Source: Setomelanomma holmii (Eukaryota; Ascomycota; Dothideomycetes; Pleosporales; Phaeosphaeriaceae). From it: 64,000 bases of DNA. Made by a program: the position numbers and the translations under genes. Below the pieces are notes generated by a model. It searched no databases, was not told the origin of the DNA, and saw only the letters and a program-made list of their open reading frames with translations. Shown piece by piece: positions 1 through 12,120 of the stretch. Each line of letters begins with the position of its first letter. Within the stretch, counting starts at the first letter, position 1. The stretch is from assembly GCA_010015745.1 (NCBI GenBank), contig ML978156.1:293635-357634 (forward strand). The letters run 5' to 3'.

Positions 1-460
1 AAGGTTCAGATGAAGGCATCTTCGTGCAAGCTGATAGTCATTTGGCAATCGAAAGCGTGCTTGGTCGTCATCAATGTGATGCTGAAGCTATTTCCGCCAC
101 TCATAGATGGGGGTGAAATGTGAACAGCTTCGATCAGATATGCAATGGTAATTTGGTACGATCTGATTACAACAAGTAGATCCCAATACGAACATGAATG
201 CTATGTATATCACTCGGTGCCTCTTGGAAGCATGCCAACTTCCCCACAATACCTAGTGAGAAGCTGCTGTCTCGCCTGCTGACCTGGCTTGCAGGTCCTC
301 AGGATCCATTGATCAGCAGCAATGCATAAACACCAAGTAAGCCGTTGTATGTACTGTAGACACTAAAAACTGCAAAAATGCATGCAAAAGGGTGAGTATA
401 CTCGGACCGAACGCACGCGAAAGCATGGTAGAAATACCGAACGCCACGGCGAACGGCCTT
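1..460. other. Window edge, no gene seen
   Basis: Only short open frames without family resemblance occur here. The stretch lies downstream of the minus-strand repeat protein and probably holds its 3' untranslated region. Confidence 0.5.
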
Positions 461-2524
461 CTAGAGCGCCCAACTACCCTTACGGACGGCAGTGCCCCGT
501 CCACCGATTGGGAATTCTTCCTCGGCCATATTGGGATGTTGCCTAGCCCACTCTTGAATGTATATCCGTAGTGCGCGCCATCGCATGCATGTCTCCTCAG
601 TGATCATGGTGTCCGCCAGGTTACCATCCTTCCCTAATCGAATGTACCCCCGGGACTCTGCGAGGTGGTCATCCTGTCTCAACTCTACTATCGGAATCTG
701 GGAGATCTTGGACAACTCGTCGTCGAAAGGACGAGCCATCGACGGATATCCAAGCGACAGATAGTTGTAGACTTGGGTGACGAAGTCGTCTGAAAAGTCA
801 TCTGCGATGGTTTGTTCGATGGCGAGCTTTTGATCGATGCCACTAAAGTCTGTTGCAGATGCAGGAGGCGTTGGTGGCAACAAGCTCGTTGCTGGTGTAG
901 GACAAGGCGATAAGGGATTTGCCTTCTCATGCATAGGCGTCAATATACCCGTAGGTCCACGTGGTGATTTGTCCCCGCCATTTATACACATGCCACCCCA
1001 AAGACCATGTGTACTGGAAGCTCGGCTGTTAGCGTTCGACCACAATGATGGTGTCGTGCTAGTCTGTCTTCCATTGCCTTTCCCACACCATAGGGACTCT
1101 CCCTTTTCAGAAGCAGCTTTGCTCTGCTCCGAGAGGTAGCACATGGCCGTTTTGACAGCATCGCATCCTTGTGTAGGATCGAAGCGTGATGGTTCTGGAG
1201 ATTCACATCTTGGGAACTTGATGTCCTTTCCAAGCATCGGTGGGCGGGCACCTTTGCGCATGCGTTCCAGCTCAGGGTCTCTCGCGTCCTGTGCGAATTT
1301 CCTGGCCGTAGCAGGATCTAGATATCCAGCTGGATTTCCGAAAGGATTGTAGGCAGGCTTCTTCTGCAAATGGCATGCGCTGGTCTGATCTGTCTGCTGT
1401 TGCTTCTCCTTTTCCACGTTCTTCTTCTCCTGGAACTTCTGCATAGCGTCGAGCTCCCAATTGATCTCGGTGAACGAGGCGCCTCGCTCTTCCTTCGAAT
1501 CACCGGAAGTGGACTCAAGATCCTCGTTAACGTAGTGCGCGACGGGTTCGTGATAGTCATTGTTCGGAAATGCAGCCATGGCCTGTTCTCGCAATTGCCT
1601 CTCAGCAGCCTTAGCAGCGAGCTCCAAAAGATAGCCAGAAGACCTGGCGTCCACACTCTCTCGTCTACGTGTGACCTCTGTGTACATGAAAGAATGATCC
1701 GGTGTCTCAAAGGCGGAGGTCGTTGGCGAGGGTGGAGCTGATGCCTCTGACTCGGAGGACTCGATGGTGTCCAAATCTGGTACGCGAAATGAATGCTGGG
1801 ATGAACTGAAATATGAGCGACGCCTTGCTAACGGACACGATGCATGACCCTGTTGAATTTCCAGGAACAATGGATTCTGCGATATGTCTATATTGGGAGA
1901 GTTCATAGGTGGAGTAGGCGTAATTCCTAGTATGCGTGCTCTCCTTGGGCTGATGACATCCGGGGTTGCGTCTGTCTTATCTGAAGGGAATAACGCTGGG
2001 GCATTATCGTTCGCTTTCCGCGATCGCTGTGCGGTTTCAATCAGTTGAGGAGAGAATCGACTAGCTGGACGCTTCAGCGCAGGCTTGGGCTTCTGATTGC
2101 TGCACGAGGCGGCTGCGAACGGATCTGGTCTCGCTTTTGGTGGCGAGACTTGCTGATCCCACTCCTCAGTGAACCTCTGGCGGCTCGGACTGCGTCTTGT
2201 TTTTGAATCCGTAGTTTCTGGTGAGGAGCGTCGGTTTGTCTTCTGCGAAGTCTCGATAGGTTCTGGGGCGAACCTGCGGTTGGTTCTTGATGTCGTCTCG
2301 AGCGGTTCAGCCGCAAACTTTCGATTGGTTCTTTGAGATGTCTCAACTGGTTGGGGCGCAAATATGCGGTTCGTCTTTGTGCTAGTCTCGACAGGCTCAG
2401 GAGCGAATCTTCGTACTGGCTTGGAGTTCTCCTTTTGGTCTCCTGTATGCCTATCCTTGGAAAACGACTTCGTTGTTTCGACAGGCTCGACCTTGAAACG
2501 TCTCGGGGGCGCTACTGATGCCAT
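461..2524 (-). CDS. Conserved fungal protein with N-terminal 15-residue repeats
   Basis: Single-exon frame of 687 residues; function unknown. The N-terminal 100 residues carry a tandem 15-residue repeat, F-x-x-E/Q-P-V/I/L-E-T-S/T followed by x-x-T-N-R, with phenylalanines at residues 40, 55, 70 and 85 and an outlying copy at residue 10. A further related copy (FSPQLIETAQ) lies downstream. The middle is rich in Ser, Pro and charged residues and looks disordered. The last 100 residues are more ordered (DDFVTQVYNYLSLGYPSMAR, then a Trp/Arg-rich segment) and resemble a conserved tail of uncharacterised ascomycete proteins; this is recollection, not a search. No signal peptide or membrane segment is seen. 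The start is the ATG opening MASVAPPRRF, just ahead of the first repeat copy. Confidence 0.8.
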   Translation of the reverse strand: MASVAPPRRFKVEPVETTKSFSKDRHTGDQKENSKPVRRFAPEPVETSTKTNRIFAPQPVETSQRTNRKFAAEPLETTSRTNRRFAPEPIETSQKTNRRSSPETTDSKTRRSPSRQRFTEEWDQQVSPPKARPDPFAAASCSNQKPKPALKRPASRFSPQLIETAQRSRKANDNAPALFPSDKTDATPDVISPRRARILGITPTPPMNSPNIDISQNPLFLEIQQGHASCPLARRRSYFSSSQHSFRVPDLDTIESSESEASAPPSPTTSAFETPDHSFMYTEVTRRRESVDARSSGYLLELAAKAAERQLREQAMAAFPNNDYHEPVAHYVNEDLESTSGDSKEERGASFTEINWELDAMQKFQEKKNVEKEKQQQTDQTSACHLQKKPAYNPFGNPAGYLDPATARKFAQDARDPELERMRKGARPPMLGKDIKFPRCESPEPSRFDPTQGCDAVKTAMCYLSEQSKAASEKGESLWCGKGNGRQTSTTPSLWSNANSRASSTHGLWGGMCINGGDKSPRGPTGILTPMHEKANPLSPCPTPATSLLPPTPPASATDFSGIDQKLAIEQTIADDFSDDFVTQVYNYLSLGYPSMARPFDDELSKISQIPIVELRQDDHLAESRGYIRLGKDGNLADTMITEETCMRWRALRIYIQEWARQHPNMAEEEFPIGGRGTAVRKGSWAL
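2231..2407 (-). repeat. Tandem 45-bp coding repeat, about four units
   Basis: These bases encode residues 40-98 of the flanking gene: four in-frame units of 15 codons, F-A-P/A-E/Q-P-V/L/I-E-T-S/T-x-K/R-T-N-R-x. A lone related unit sits exactly two periods upstream, at residue 10. The protein is better conserved between units than the DNA, which suggests selection on the peptide motif. Confidence 0.85.
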
Positions 2525-4766
2525 CGTATGTGACCTCCTGATCCTGGACGATAACGGCCCTTATGCCCTTGACGACCCTCAATCTGGTATTGGAGCAACG
2601 TGATTGGTATCGCCAACTATAAGCTCATGCGTCGTCGATCGCCCGGCTTGACTATTGGCACGCCAGGTGTGTGGTGCGGATGCGCATGCGGATGCGGGGA
2701 AGATATTCGGGAGATTTCGGGAGCATATATTTGTACGCCGTAGACATGTGCTAAGTTACATGCCAGATTCAGAAGTTCTGAGAGCGGATGGCAGTGCAAG
2801 GCACATGCAGAATCCTGTCCTAGAAACCTTTTGTGACTCGACTATGCCCAATGCACAGATTGATAGCAGAGAGATTTGCGGTCACGATTGAGAGGATGTC
2901 ACCGCGCGATGACGAGGCTCAGTAATAATCCGAAGGCCTTGGAGGAATATTAGCCATGTTCCTGCTGAGAATACTTGAGATGGATTTACCAATCGCCGTA
3001 GCGTGTTCCCCAAATCGCCAAAGACTTGTCGAACTGAGGAAAGCGTTTGAAGGAGAGGTTCTCGGGAACCATGTGAAACTCCACGACAGTGAATTGCGGA
3101 TTGAGGGACGATCCGGGGTGGGAGATGACGTAGCGCGAGTGGAGCGTACTAGCTACTGCGGAGCAAATAGCGGAGGTGCAGAAGTCGCTCTGCAATGAGT
3201 AAGCTGTCAAGTGTCGAGTGTCAGTAATTATGCGATGTTGTTTCGTGGCTTTTGGTGGTTTGAGAGGCGCTTCGTCTTTATTAGGTCGTGTGTGTTTCTT
3301 GTTGAGACAAGGATACACTTCGATCAGTTCTCGATCGTGGCGCGCTCTGTCGTTCCAAGTGGGCCTAGCAATCCAGAAGGGACTGAAAACGACGTCTAAA
3401 TGCAGATCTAGAGAGCGACTGAGAAAATATACGTGGTGCAGCAGCAAAAGGGGTGACGAAGACTTTCTAAGGCATTGACGCTTTGAAGGTGCCCGATAAC
3501 TGTGACCTGGCGAAGAGCACAGTGCGCTCAACGGCCGAGTAATGCCACTAAAACGGCCAGTCAGCAACCTTCGCATTTCCTGGCACCCTGATTCGCTCCG
3601 CAACGCAACACGGAGAGGCGGAGCGGACAGCGTGGGTCGAGGGCTGAGGACCAGGCTTCCGAAAGTGCATGTCGTGGAGCATCGGAAGTCTTCGCAACAG
3701 ACTAGACTGGGGGATCAGCGTGATTGGCATGTGCTCCACCACTCGATGCCTCCATCCCACGTCGCACACGTTTCCAGCATGTGACTTTCGCCGAACACCG
3801 CTGTTCGTCCTGCGACTTCGCTGTGCATCTACGATGGTAGGACGGCTGCACGACTTTCGTTTTTATCGGCTTGCCCTTGCGCCATGACGCGCAATCTGGC
3901 ACCCTTAGACCAGACAGAGGTCCCTCCACGCGAATAAAGCCGCAACTTCAATCTCCAATCTGGCAGCTGATACTGTAGCTAAGCTCCAACCTTGAGCCAC
4001 CCGCAGGTGTGACTTGCACCAGTCACGCTCTCGAAATGCATGGAGGTGATGTGGGATATTCTCGCACCCACGTTCGGCACACTATTCCCTGCACTCACAA
4101 AATACCGCAACTAACAGCTTGACAATGACACTGGTGTGGCAGGCGCGGGGGAGAACAGCTCGACGAGACACCAGACGTGAAAAGAGCAATCATGAGCTTG
4201 CCTTTCGGGTGTGAAAACCAATTGTGGAAGGTTCACCATCCCGCTCCCTCCCGGGTCCTCCCTACCTTGCATCCTGACCTCAGCCGCAACACAAGCGATT
4301 CGCTGCAATGACGCCAGCAATATCGCACAATCAAGACTCAGCCTCGATAGACTGATATAGGTGCGCGATACCTGCTCCGAACTCAATATGTACATATGGA
4401 GTGAGAGGGCACGCGGGCAGGCTCCCGAGAACAGCGCCCTTCGTCAAGCGAGCTCTGAGCATAGTTCGCATGAGCTAGGACATCCAGCTGGTCGAGCAAT
4501 TATGCGGTGAGTACATATTGCATTGGGCTCCTTGATACAAACGAGCAATACCAAACGCCAACCTTGGAAGGCCTTACATGCTGGGTATCCTTGAAACAAT
4601 TTGCCAGCCTATGTCGACATATACGAATCGAAGTGAAAAACCCCCAACCACCGTCCATCTACTTGGAAGGAGCAAAACCCGCTGCTTGGAATGACGGCCA
4701 CAACATAACAAGGAAAAGATGCCTCTTGCGCAAGAAGATCTGGTCGAAAGGAAACGACCGAGTCGT
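2525..4766. other. Intergenic region, no supported gene
   Basis: About 2.2 kb between two minus-strand genes. The longest open frame (2986-3603, minus) has irregular composition and no recognisable motif. The part nearest 2525 should contain the promoter of the repeat protein. Nothing else could be supported. Confidence 0.45.
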
Positions 4767-5468
4767 CTATTGCTCCATCATCAACGCCGGCAGCACCATG
4801 TGGGAATATGGATTGCCTCGACAATGTTCGTACTGTGGCGACAAACGTAGGGGTGGGACACGAAACAATGGGTTGGGAGGCATTTGGCCAGCCTGATCAA
4901 CATCACCAGTGTCGAGGAGAGGCTGGTGGGAAGTGATGTCATCGATCCAGTCACGAATGCCGGTAAGGAATCTGTCAGGCGATGCGACTTCAATGATTCT
5001 GCCGTCGAGTGACAGGACGCTGTGGGCTCCACTTGAGGCTTCAGGCTCCAGACTCGCTACATCATCGAAGCTTTGGTACTGGAGTGAAGACATAGAGGTG
5101 TCTTCATCAACAACGACTACCTGGTCCTGATACAAGCTGCCTTCGACATAGGCTACTGGATGATGCATTCCCTCGAACCCTGCTTCGACCGCCGCTTCGT
5201 TGCGCTGGGCGGCCTCATATTCTTCGCGAGGTTGCGGTCGTTCCCTCACGTCGTCGTCGTCGTCGTCTTCTTCTTCGTCAACGGAGTTAATCAGTGTTGG
5301 CGTACCACTCTCGCTACCTCCACCGTCATCGTCTTCCCCACTTGGTTCGCAACCCAACCCGCACCGAAAACCGCAGTTCGATCCGTTGAATTGTGGAGGT
5401 CTGTCTGGCGATACTACCACTAGCTCCGGCTGGTATCCGTCTTCGTGTCCATTGCGATGTTGTTCCAT
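4767..5468 (-). CDS. Hypothetical acidic protein
   Basis: Open frame of 233 residues starting at MEQHRNGHED; I do not recognise a family. It is strongly acidic, with an Asp/Glu run near residues 50-70 (part of it encoded by a GTC/GAC-rich microsatellite-like stretch), and it has no signal peptide or membrane segment. The C-terminal half (DGRIIEVASPDRFLTGIRDW and what follows) has ordinary protein composition, which argues for real coding. The frame could be one exon of a longer gene. It stands alone between two long spacers, and its biological role cannot be stated from the sequence. Confidence 0.5.
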   Translation of the reverse strand: MEQHRNGHEDGYQPELVVVSPDRPPQFNGSNCGFRCGLGCEPSGEDDDGGGSESGTPTLINSVDEEEDDDDDDVRERPQPREEYEAAQRNEAAVEAGFEGMHHPVAYVEGSLYQDQVVVVDEDTSMSSLQYQSFDDVASLEPEASSGAHSVLSLDGRIIEVASPDRFLTGIRDWIDDITSHQPLLDTGDVDQAGQMPPNPLFRVPPLRLSPQYEHCRGNPYSHMVLPALMMEQ

Positions 5469-7380
5469 GACGAAGGAGACAAACAAAGCGTGACAAATCG
5501 ATTGTAAAGAGTTTACTGAAGATGTTAGCCATGCTCAAAGCGTCCACCCCGTCATGAACAGCGTAGATTCGGCTTACACCGAACCATGAGCACCAATGCA
5601 ATACTAATGACGCGAATGTCATACCCTTGGGCTCCTTCAGAAGTTCCGCAAGAAAAGCTTGGGCCGTCCAGCGTGGGTGCTATAGTGTACAGATGAAGTA
5701 GGTGGACTGGAATGAATCGCTGTCAATTGTATGCGCGCTACTAATACAAATGAACAGATTTCCGCCGAAAGACAGAGTTGTTCGAAGAATTGCTGAACGA
5801 GCAAGCGACTCTTGACACGTCTTATGCATGTTCAAGTGATGGATCGATGATGTGAGAGCTTCTGAACGGTGACACGACGTGGCACGCCGTCCTGTGATCA
5901 TACACGGGACCACGTCGTCCTCTTGAGCTCTACGTGGTCGCCCAAACGCCCTTCGGACGAGTGCTACTGGCTGGAAACCAATGCTTACCCTGCAGGTGTT
6001 ACTGCAGAGAACCAACGGAGCGGCAGCATCCCCGCATTTCTAAAATGTCACTTGCATGTGTGGTTCGGATTGCAAGTCTCATCATACAACACATCAATGG
6101 TGTATTCGCTGGTATCCTTACTTATCCTTGAGGTGGAAGCGTACTCGCGGTATACATGTACCGTCTTTAGCCGCACCGGTCACCCATCGGAGGCTATGAA
6201 TCTTGCAAATCATTGCGCGATAGGCAGTGTGTAAGTTATTTCTCAGCCTTATGACGTTCGGTTTGACACCCGGCGACGCTAAGCGCTTCCCCACATCTCT
6301 CACCAGCATGCCTCAGACACCACAACATTAGTCGATCCTAGATTGGCTCGCATATCACACCCTGAATCAGGTCTACCATAGCAGTCCGCCTAAACGCCCT
6401 TTTCGTTCACGCCATGCCGCCGGTGAGCGCTGTAAGACTGGTTCAAGTGGTGGTTGCACTTCTTCCAAGGATTCCGTGGCGCACTTGGTTGCACCTCATT
6501 GGACGCTTCACTAAGTCATTGGATTTGAACTCCCAATCCCTAAACTGCTACAATACTCGTCGCATGCTTCTTGTGTTACATTCACAGCATCTTAAACATG
6601 ACGGCCATATGCTCGGACAAATGCGTGCGGGTCAAGGGAACTCTCACACTAGGACCCTGGATCCGACTACTAACACTTGTCATCGGGCCCTTGGAGCTTG
6701 AACGGACCGCTCCTGCTCTAGTCGCTCTTCCATACATATTGCTAGCAGTTGTCGGATGAATAAGCTACATGACCATTGTCCCGCTTTGTCTCTGGCGACT
6801 ACACATATGGTCAAAGCCGATGCTTCATTCAAGCATCAGCTACTTTCTATGTTTAGCTCAATTTGTTCCACGCCAGTTTTCGAACAAGTTCATGCAAAGC
6901 AGAACTGTGTCCACGATCGCATGATTTAACCCAGTCAATACAGACGCTGATCAGTCATGACAAATGATGCGAAATGTTACTTGGGAACATGCTTCAACAT
7001 CGAGATTGGAGATACTCCGGAGTGTCAGTGTCTGCTGGACATCCAAGTAAAAACAACATCTATTACCAAAATTGACGCGATGCACAACTTACACATAAGC
7101 TTCGCCGCGCCCCCAACCCCAGTTCCGCAGCTTTCCAAGGTTATCACAAAGCAATGCAAGTGTGACTCAGGCACCCCTCGTATATCGCAAACACAAACGC
7201 CATTCAGCTGACTTCGCGTTCCGCGCGCGACGCCCAGTGGCGGTTCTCGTGCCCCTCATTCGCTCACAACACGGGCGGCCTGATCTGACGGCGTACCTTG
7301 CGACGCCTTTGTGCATGTCTGCAGCCTTGATTTCTTCGTGGTTGGGATGGGAACAGGAAAAGCATGGGCAGAGAGAGGTG
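5469..7380. other. Intergenic region, no supported gene
   Basis: About 1.9 kb of low coding content. Open frames such as 5869-6234 (plus) and 5680-6015 (minus) overlap one another and show no motif. No repeat, tRNA or mobile element was recognised. Confidence 0.45.
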
Positions 7381-7388
7381 TATAAAGA
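7381..7388 (+). promoter_or_regulatory. TATA-like box upstream of the GFA gene
   Basis: TATAAAGA lies about 130 bp before the GFA gene start, a usual distance for a fungal TATA element once a short leader is allowed for. Confidence 0.5.
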
Positions 7389-7515
7389 GGGGTGTTGGTG
7401 CCTGATTTTGAGTTGCAGTCAAGAGAGCTTCTTGTGGGCTTTTGCAGTTGTTTCAACTTACAACTTTCTAGACAAGCACGATTCTTTGTTAACACAAGCG
7501 GAACCCAACGTCAGA

Positions 7516-8289
7516 ATGTCGGACACTACCAAGACTGAAGGTTCTCTACCTACCGCACCTGATGCCAACGCGCCCAAGCAGACATGTACGCACCTCTATC
7601 CCCATAACTGCTCGCCCCTCCCAGCCATGCTATCTCAAACAACCGCCGCAACTCGTATGAGACCTACTAATCCCATCCTCGAATCCCAGACAATGCATCA
7701 TGCCACTGCGGCGCCTTCGCATACACCGTAACCGCATCTCCACCACTCGACCAAGCCGAAGTCATGGGTACCCATCTCGCCAAGCAACGTTCCTCTTCGT
7801 CAAACCGCTTACCAAGAATGTGACAGAATGTAACTGCAGCATCTGTTCGCGCAACGGATACATGTTCATCTACCCACCTAACGAATCCATCTCCTTTACC
7901 AAGGGCGATATTACCGAGTTTCGCGTACGTCCCCATGCCCCCACCATACACGGTGCTTAGCAACCGATACTACACGGATACTAATGGCAATGGTGGTGGT
8001 AGAAGTATACCTTTGGCCCCAAGCCCAAAGTCGCGCATTACTTCTGCGGCACGTGTGGTGCTAGTTGTATGGCGAGGAGCATTGGTAATCATCCCCCTCT
8101 CCCCTCATCTCTTGCGCCTTACTCTTCTTTCAACAATGCGATTGGAAACTGACTGGTGATGTGCGTGGGATAGATCCGAATTTCTTCGCCGGCATGACGT
8201 GTGTGAATGTAAGGATGTTGGATGGTGTGGATGTTAAGAGTTTGAAGATCAAGTTTGCGGATGGGAAGAATTATAAGCCGGAGGAGTAG
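7516..8289 (+). CDS. GFA/CENP-V-type zinc protein (glutathione-dependent formaldehyde-activating fold)
   Basis: Five exons (7516-7585, 7690-7767, 7827-7924, 8003-8084, 8174-8289) give a 147-residue protein. All junctions are GT-AG and restore one frame. The spliced protein shows the three cysteine clusters of the GFA family: CHCGAF near the start, then ECNCSICSRNG, then FCGTCGASC. In characterised members these bind structural and catalytic zinc. Family members act on S-hydroxymethylglutathione or other thiol adducts, but many fungal paralogues have no known substrate. The tail, ending KIKFADGKNYKPEE, is typical of the fungal type. It is probably cytosolic, with no targeting signal. Family assignment is firm; the reaction is not. 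Confidence 0.88.
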
Positions 8290-8548
8290 ATAGGTGTAGT
8301 GTGTGCTGGTAACGGGAGTCGTGGTGTGAAGATGAGAGAGGGGAAAAAGCTGAAGTGTGGAGGACCCAGTCATGGCAAGAAAACGGAAAAGGCTGTGTGA
8401 TATAGACATGCAGATGGCGGAGATCAAGGTATGAATTCACCCATGAACAGACTTTTGAACTCATACATATCTGCATCTGTCTATGTAATACAAAGTTCAA
8501 AACCCCATGGCGGAATTCTTCTCAAAGTCCTATTCAAGTCCAACGCGT

Positions 8549-11500
8549 CTATTCCAGCTTCAAGCTCTCAAACTGCTCAATACTAGCCTGCCAATTCCTG
8601 GCCTCGGTCTCGGCGTCGCGCAGTTTACTCCTCTCCTGCTCCTTGACGACGTCACTGACCTTCTCCTCCCACTCCTTGTCCATGATCTTTTTCTGACGGG
8701 TGATGGTCTCGGTAGCTTTGCCGAGTCGCTCTTGTGCCTTGGTGATTTCCTTGTCGATCTCGATGCGACCCTTGACGTCAAGGTACGCAGTGGCGGATGA
8801 GCCGATGGTGTACACGGCGCAGCCTGTTGGTGCGGGGTCAAACGGCGAGAGGATGGAGATCTCGGAGACGGTCTTGCCTGCGAGAGACTTGATTGAAGGC
8901 AGAGACGTCGAGGCGGTTAGAGTCGCCTGTGCGGTGTCATCGAGCGACTGAATATAGGTCTTGCCACCCTCCTTGATGGCGTACTCCGCGGTTAGGGACC
9001 GCAAAGCCTTCGCGGACTCGACGAGAAGTTCATACTCTGTCTCAGCAGCCTCGTCATCGAATCCTTGGAGATATTGAGGGAAGGAAGCAATGGTAATGGA
9101 CGGTGTCTTATCGCCCTCTCGCCGTGGGAGCCGCTGCCATAGCTCTTCTGTGAGGAACGGCATGAAGGGGTGGATCATGGTCAGACCACCCTCGATGGCT
9201 GTATACAGAGTCTGCTTAGCGCTCTCCTTCTCCTCCTCGCTACCCTCATCGAAGATTGCTTTGCTGTTCTCGATGTATGTGTCACACAAGAACTGACTTG
9301 ATTAGCTTGAATGTCTTTTGGCATACAAAACTGTGCTGCTTACCTCATAGAAGTACTTGTAGGCAACCTGGGTCGCCAATGAGAACTCGCGTTTGTCCAA
9401 GTGCTGGTTGATCTTCTTGGCGGAAGTTGTGAGTTTGTGCAGGATCCATCGCTCAGGGAGTGATTCCTTTCCTGACTTGGCAATCTTCGCCCGAGGAGTG
9501 AAGTCACCCAATCGTCCTAGGACATACTTCGTCGCTTGGTAGATCTTGTTGCAGAATCTCCTGTACCCATGAATGACGGAGACATCGAATGAGATATCGC
9601 CTCCACCGGTCGTATACCCCACCAGTGACATGCGTAGAGCATCAGCACCGCATTCAGGTATACCTTGCGGGAATGATGTCTTCTGGTATTTTTCAGCCGT
9701 CTTGAGATCCTTTGGATCCAGGTTACCAGTTCGGAGCTGCTCGTGTAGCTTCTCCAGTGTGATACCATCCATGATATCCACAGGATCGATGACGTTGCCG
9801 AGAGACTTCGACATTTTCCTACCCTCAGAGTCGCGTATCAAGGAGTGGCAGTAGACCTCAGTGAAGGGGACCTTCCCAGTCAGATGCAACGACAACATGA
9901 CCATTCTCGCGACCCAGAAGAAGAGGATGTCCCAGCCAGTCTCCAGGACGGACGTAGGGAAGAGCTTCTCGAAGTCGACAGTCTTCTCAGGCCATCCAAG
10001 AGTGCTAAAAGGCCACAGTCCGGATGAGAACCACGTGTCGAGCACATCCTCGTCTCGCTCCAGAGTGAATTTCTTTCCGGAGAATTGCTTTTCGGCCTTC
10101 TTCTGCGCCTCTTCTTCTGTTCGACCGGTGACCCACGGCTCGTTCTCGCTTCTGTCGCCTTCGCCACCCTCAATATTGACAAAGTAAGCAGGGATTTGAT
10201 GACCCCACCACAGTTGTCGCGACAGACACCAATCTTGAATGTTGTTCATCCAGTGTTTGTAGATCTTCTCAGAGGTTGCCGGCATAATCTTGAGTTCACC
10301 CTTCTCAACGACCTCAACGGCAGGCCTGGCCAAGCTCTCCATTCGCATCCACCACTGAGGCTTCATGATCGGCTCAATGATGTCGCTTGATCTTGAGCAG
10401 AGCGGCACCTTCATCGGGTTGTCCTCCTTCTTGACAAAGAGACCTTTCTCTTCCAATGCCGTGACAACGCTGTACCTCACATCGAAACGCTTCTGCCCTT
10501 CAAAACTGCCCGCGTTCTTGTTCATGGTGCCATTGTCGTTCAGGATATTGATGAATGTCAAGTTGTGCTTCTTGCCAAGATTGAAATCGTTGGGGTCGTG
10601 CGCGGGGGTAAGCTTGACGGCACCAGTACCGAACTCAGGGTCAACATACTCGTCAGCGACAATGGGTAGGAGACGGTCAACGAAGGGATGTCTGGCGCTC
10701 TTGCCAACGAGATCCTTGTAACGCTCGTCATTGGGGTGAACGGCGATACCTGAATCACCAAGCATCGTCTCAACACGAGTCGTGGCAACCTCAATAAACT
10801 TGTCGGTGCCCTCGATTGGGTACTTGAAATGGACCAGGACACCGAACTCGACCTTGCGCTCGTACCCAGGGACAGAGAGGAGGGTCCGACCTGTCAGCTC
10901 TTTGTTGTCCACCTCGAGGGTCGATAGAGCTGTGTTGAGCTGTGTACACCAGTTGACCAGACGATTTGAACGATAAATCAAACCGTCCTCGTGCATCTTG
11001 ACGAAGCTCTCTGTCACGGCCTTGGACAGGTTCTTGTCCATGGTGAAGGCCTCACGAGTCCAGTCGAACGAGCCTCCCATGCGCTTCAGGGTGTGTGTAA
11101 GATGCTGGTGGTATTCCGTCTTCCACTCCATAGTGCGCTCGATGAACTTCTGGCGACCCAGATCATGCCTCGTTTTGCCCTCTCGCCTCGCGAGCATCTT
11201 CTCGACAACGCTTTGTGTGGCAATACCAGCATGATCGCATCCTGGTAGGTATAGGGTAGTGTAGCCTCGCATACGGTGCCATCGGATCAGGACGTCTTGT
11301 AGCGAAGTGGCGAGTGCGTGGCCGCAGTGCAGCTTGCCGGTGACGTTTGGAGGAGGGATGGGGATGACAAAGTGCCCGGCTTCCTTGACGTTTCCATTCG
11401 GCATATCAGGCTTGAAGAAGCCCTCCTTGTCCCACCAGTCGTCTGGGCAAAGTCAGTATGCGTAAAAGGGTTCGACCCAGTCTCTAATCACTCACACCAC

Positions 11501-12120
11501 GCCGACTCCACGACCTTGGGAACATATGCCTTGGTGAAGGGTCCGTCTAGACTCTGCAACCGCTTCTTCTCGCCCTTTGGTGTCTCCTCGACATATTCAG
11601 GCAGCTTCTCTTCCTCTTTGCCTTTCTTCTTCTTTTCCTTTGCAGCCCCACCTTCCTTCGCCGCACCAGCAGTGCCGCCCGTTGACTGTGCCGCTTTCTT
11701 TGCTTTGAACTTAGCGTCCTTCTCGGCCTTCTTGCGCTCCTTCTCGAGCTCTTTGGCCGACTTCTCCTTCTTCTCTACGCCCTTCTCATTCTCGCGGCCG
11801 GGTGCAGATTGGCCGGTGCCGTCTGCTTGTGCCGAGTCGAGCAGGTCTTTCTTGATGTCGTCGGCCACAGCGGGTGGTGGTGCTGTTATAGGACCAGTCT
11901 TCTCACCAGTGGTGTTGTGAGAGCTGGCATTGAGCGCCATGGTGGGGGTTGTGTAGTGGGATGCGAGCACACGCTCAGCGTAAAGGAGGTTTCGAGATTT
12001 CGGGCGCAATTGAGTTGTGTGTAAGGCGACTGGGCGCAAGAGGAATTGTGAGCGCAGTAGTGGGTATCTCAAGTATTGTCTGCAAGCAGCAGTGCGAAAT
12101 GCAGGTGCGCGGGGCGGCAT
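8549..12120 (-). CDS. VAS1: Valyl-tRNA synthetase, cytosolic and mitochondrial forms
   Basis: Class Ia aminoacyl-tRNA synthetase charging tRNA-Val. Three exons (12120-11496, 11442-9344, 9292-8549) join at GT-AG introns of 53 and 51 bp into 1155 residues. The HIGH-type motif reads HCGH within PPPNVTGKLHCGHAL, and KMSKS appears as EGRKMSKSLGNVIDP. An editing domain lies between them and a coiled-coil C-terminal region follows. Two in-frame starts fit the known single-gene, dual-product arrangement of yeast VAS1. From the ATG at 12120 the first 60 residues are Arg-rich and lack acids until near their end, like a mitochondrial presequence. From the ATG at 11940 the protein begins MALNASSHNT and would be cytosolic, with a Lys/Glu-rich appendage before the catalytic core. 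Splicing restores ESAWYDWWDKEGFF across intron 1. Confidence 0.95.

Noticed and set aside
2986..3603. 205-residue open frame on the minus strand
   Set aside because: Irregular composition with many Arg, His and Ser, no domain, and no conserved-looking segment; likely chance in GC-balanced intergenic DNA.
5680..6234. Opposed open frames of about 110-120 residues
   Set aside because: They overlap on both strands with no motif or signal; treated as noise.
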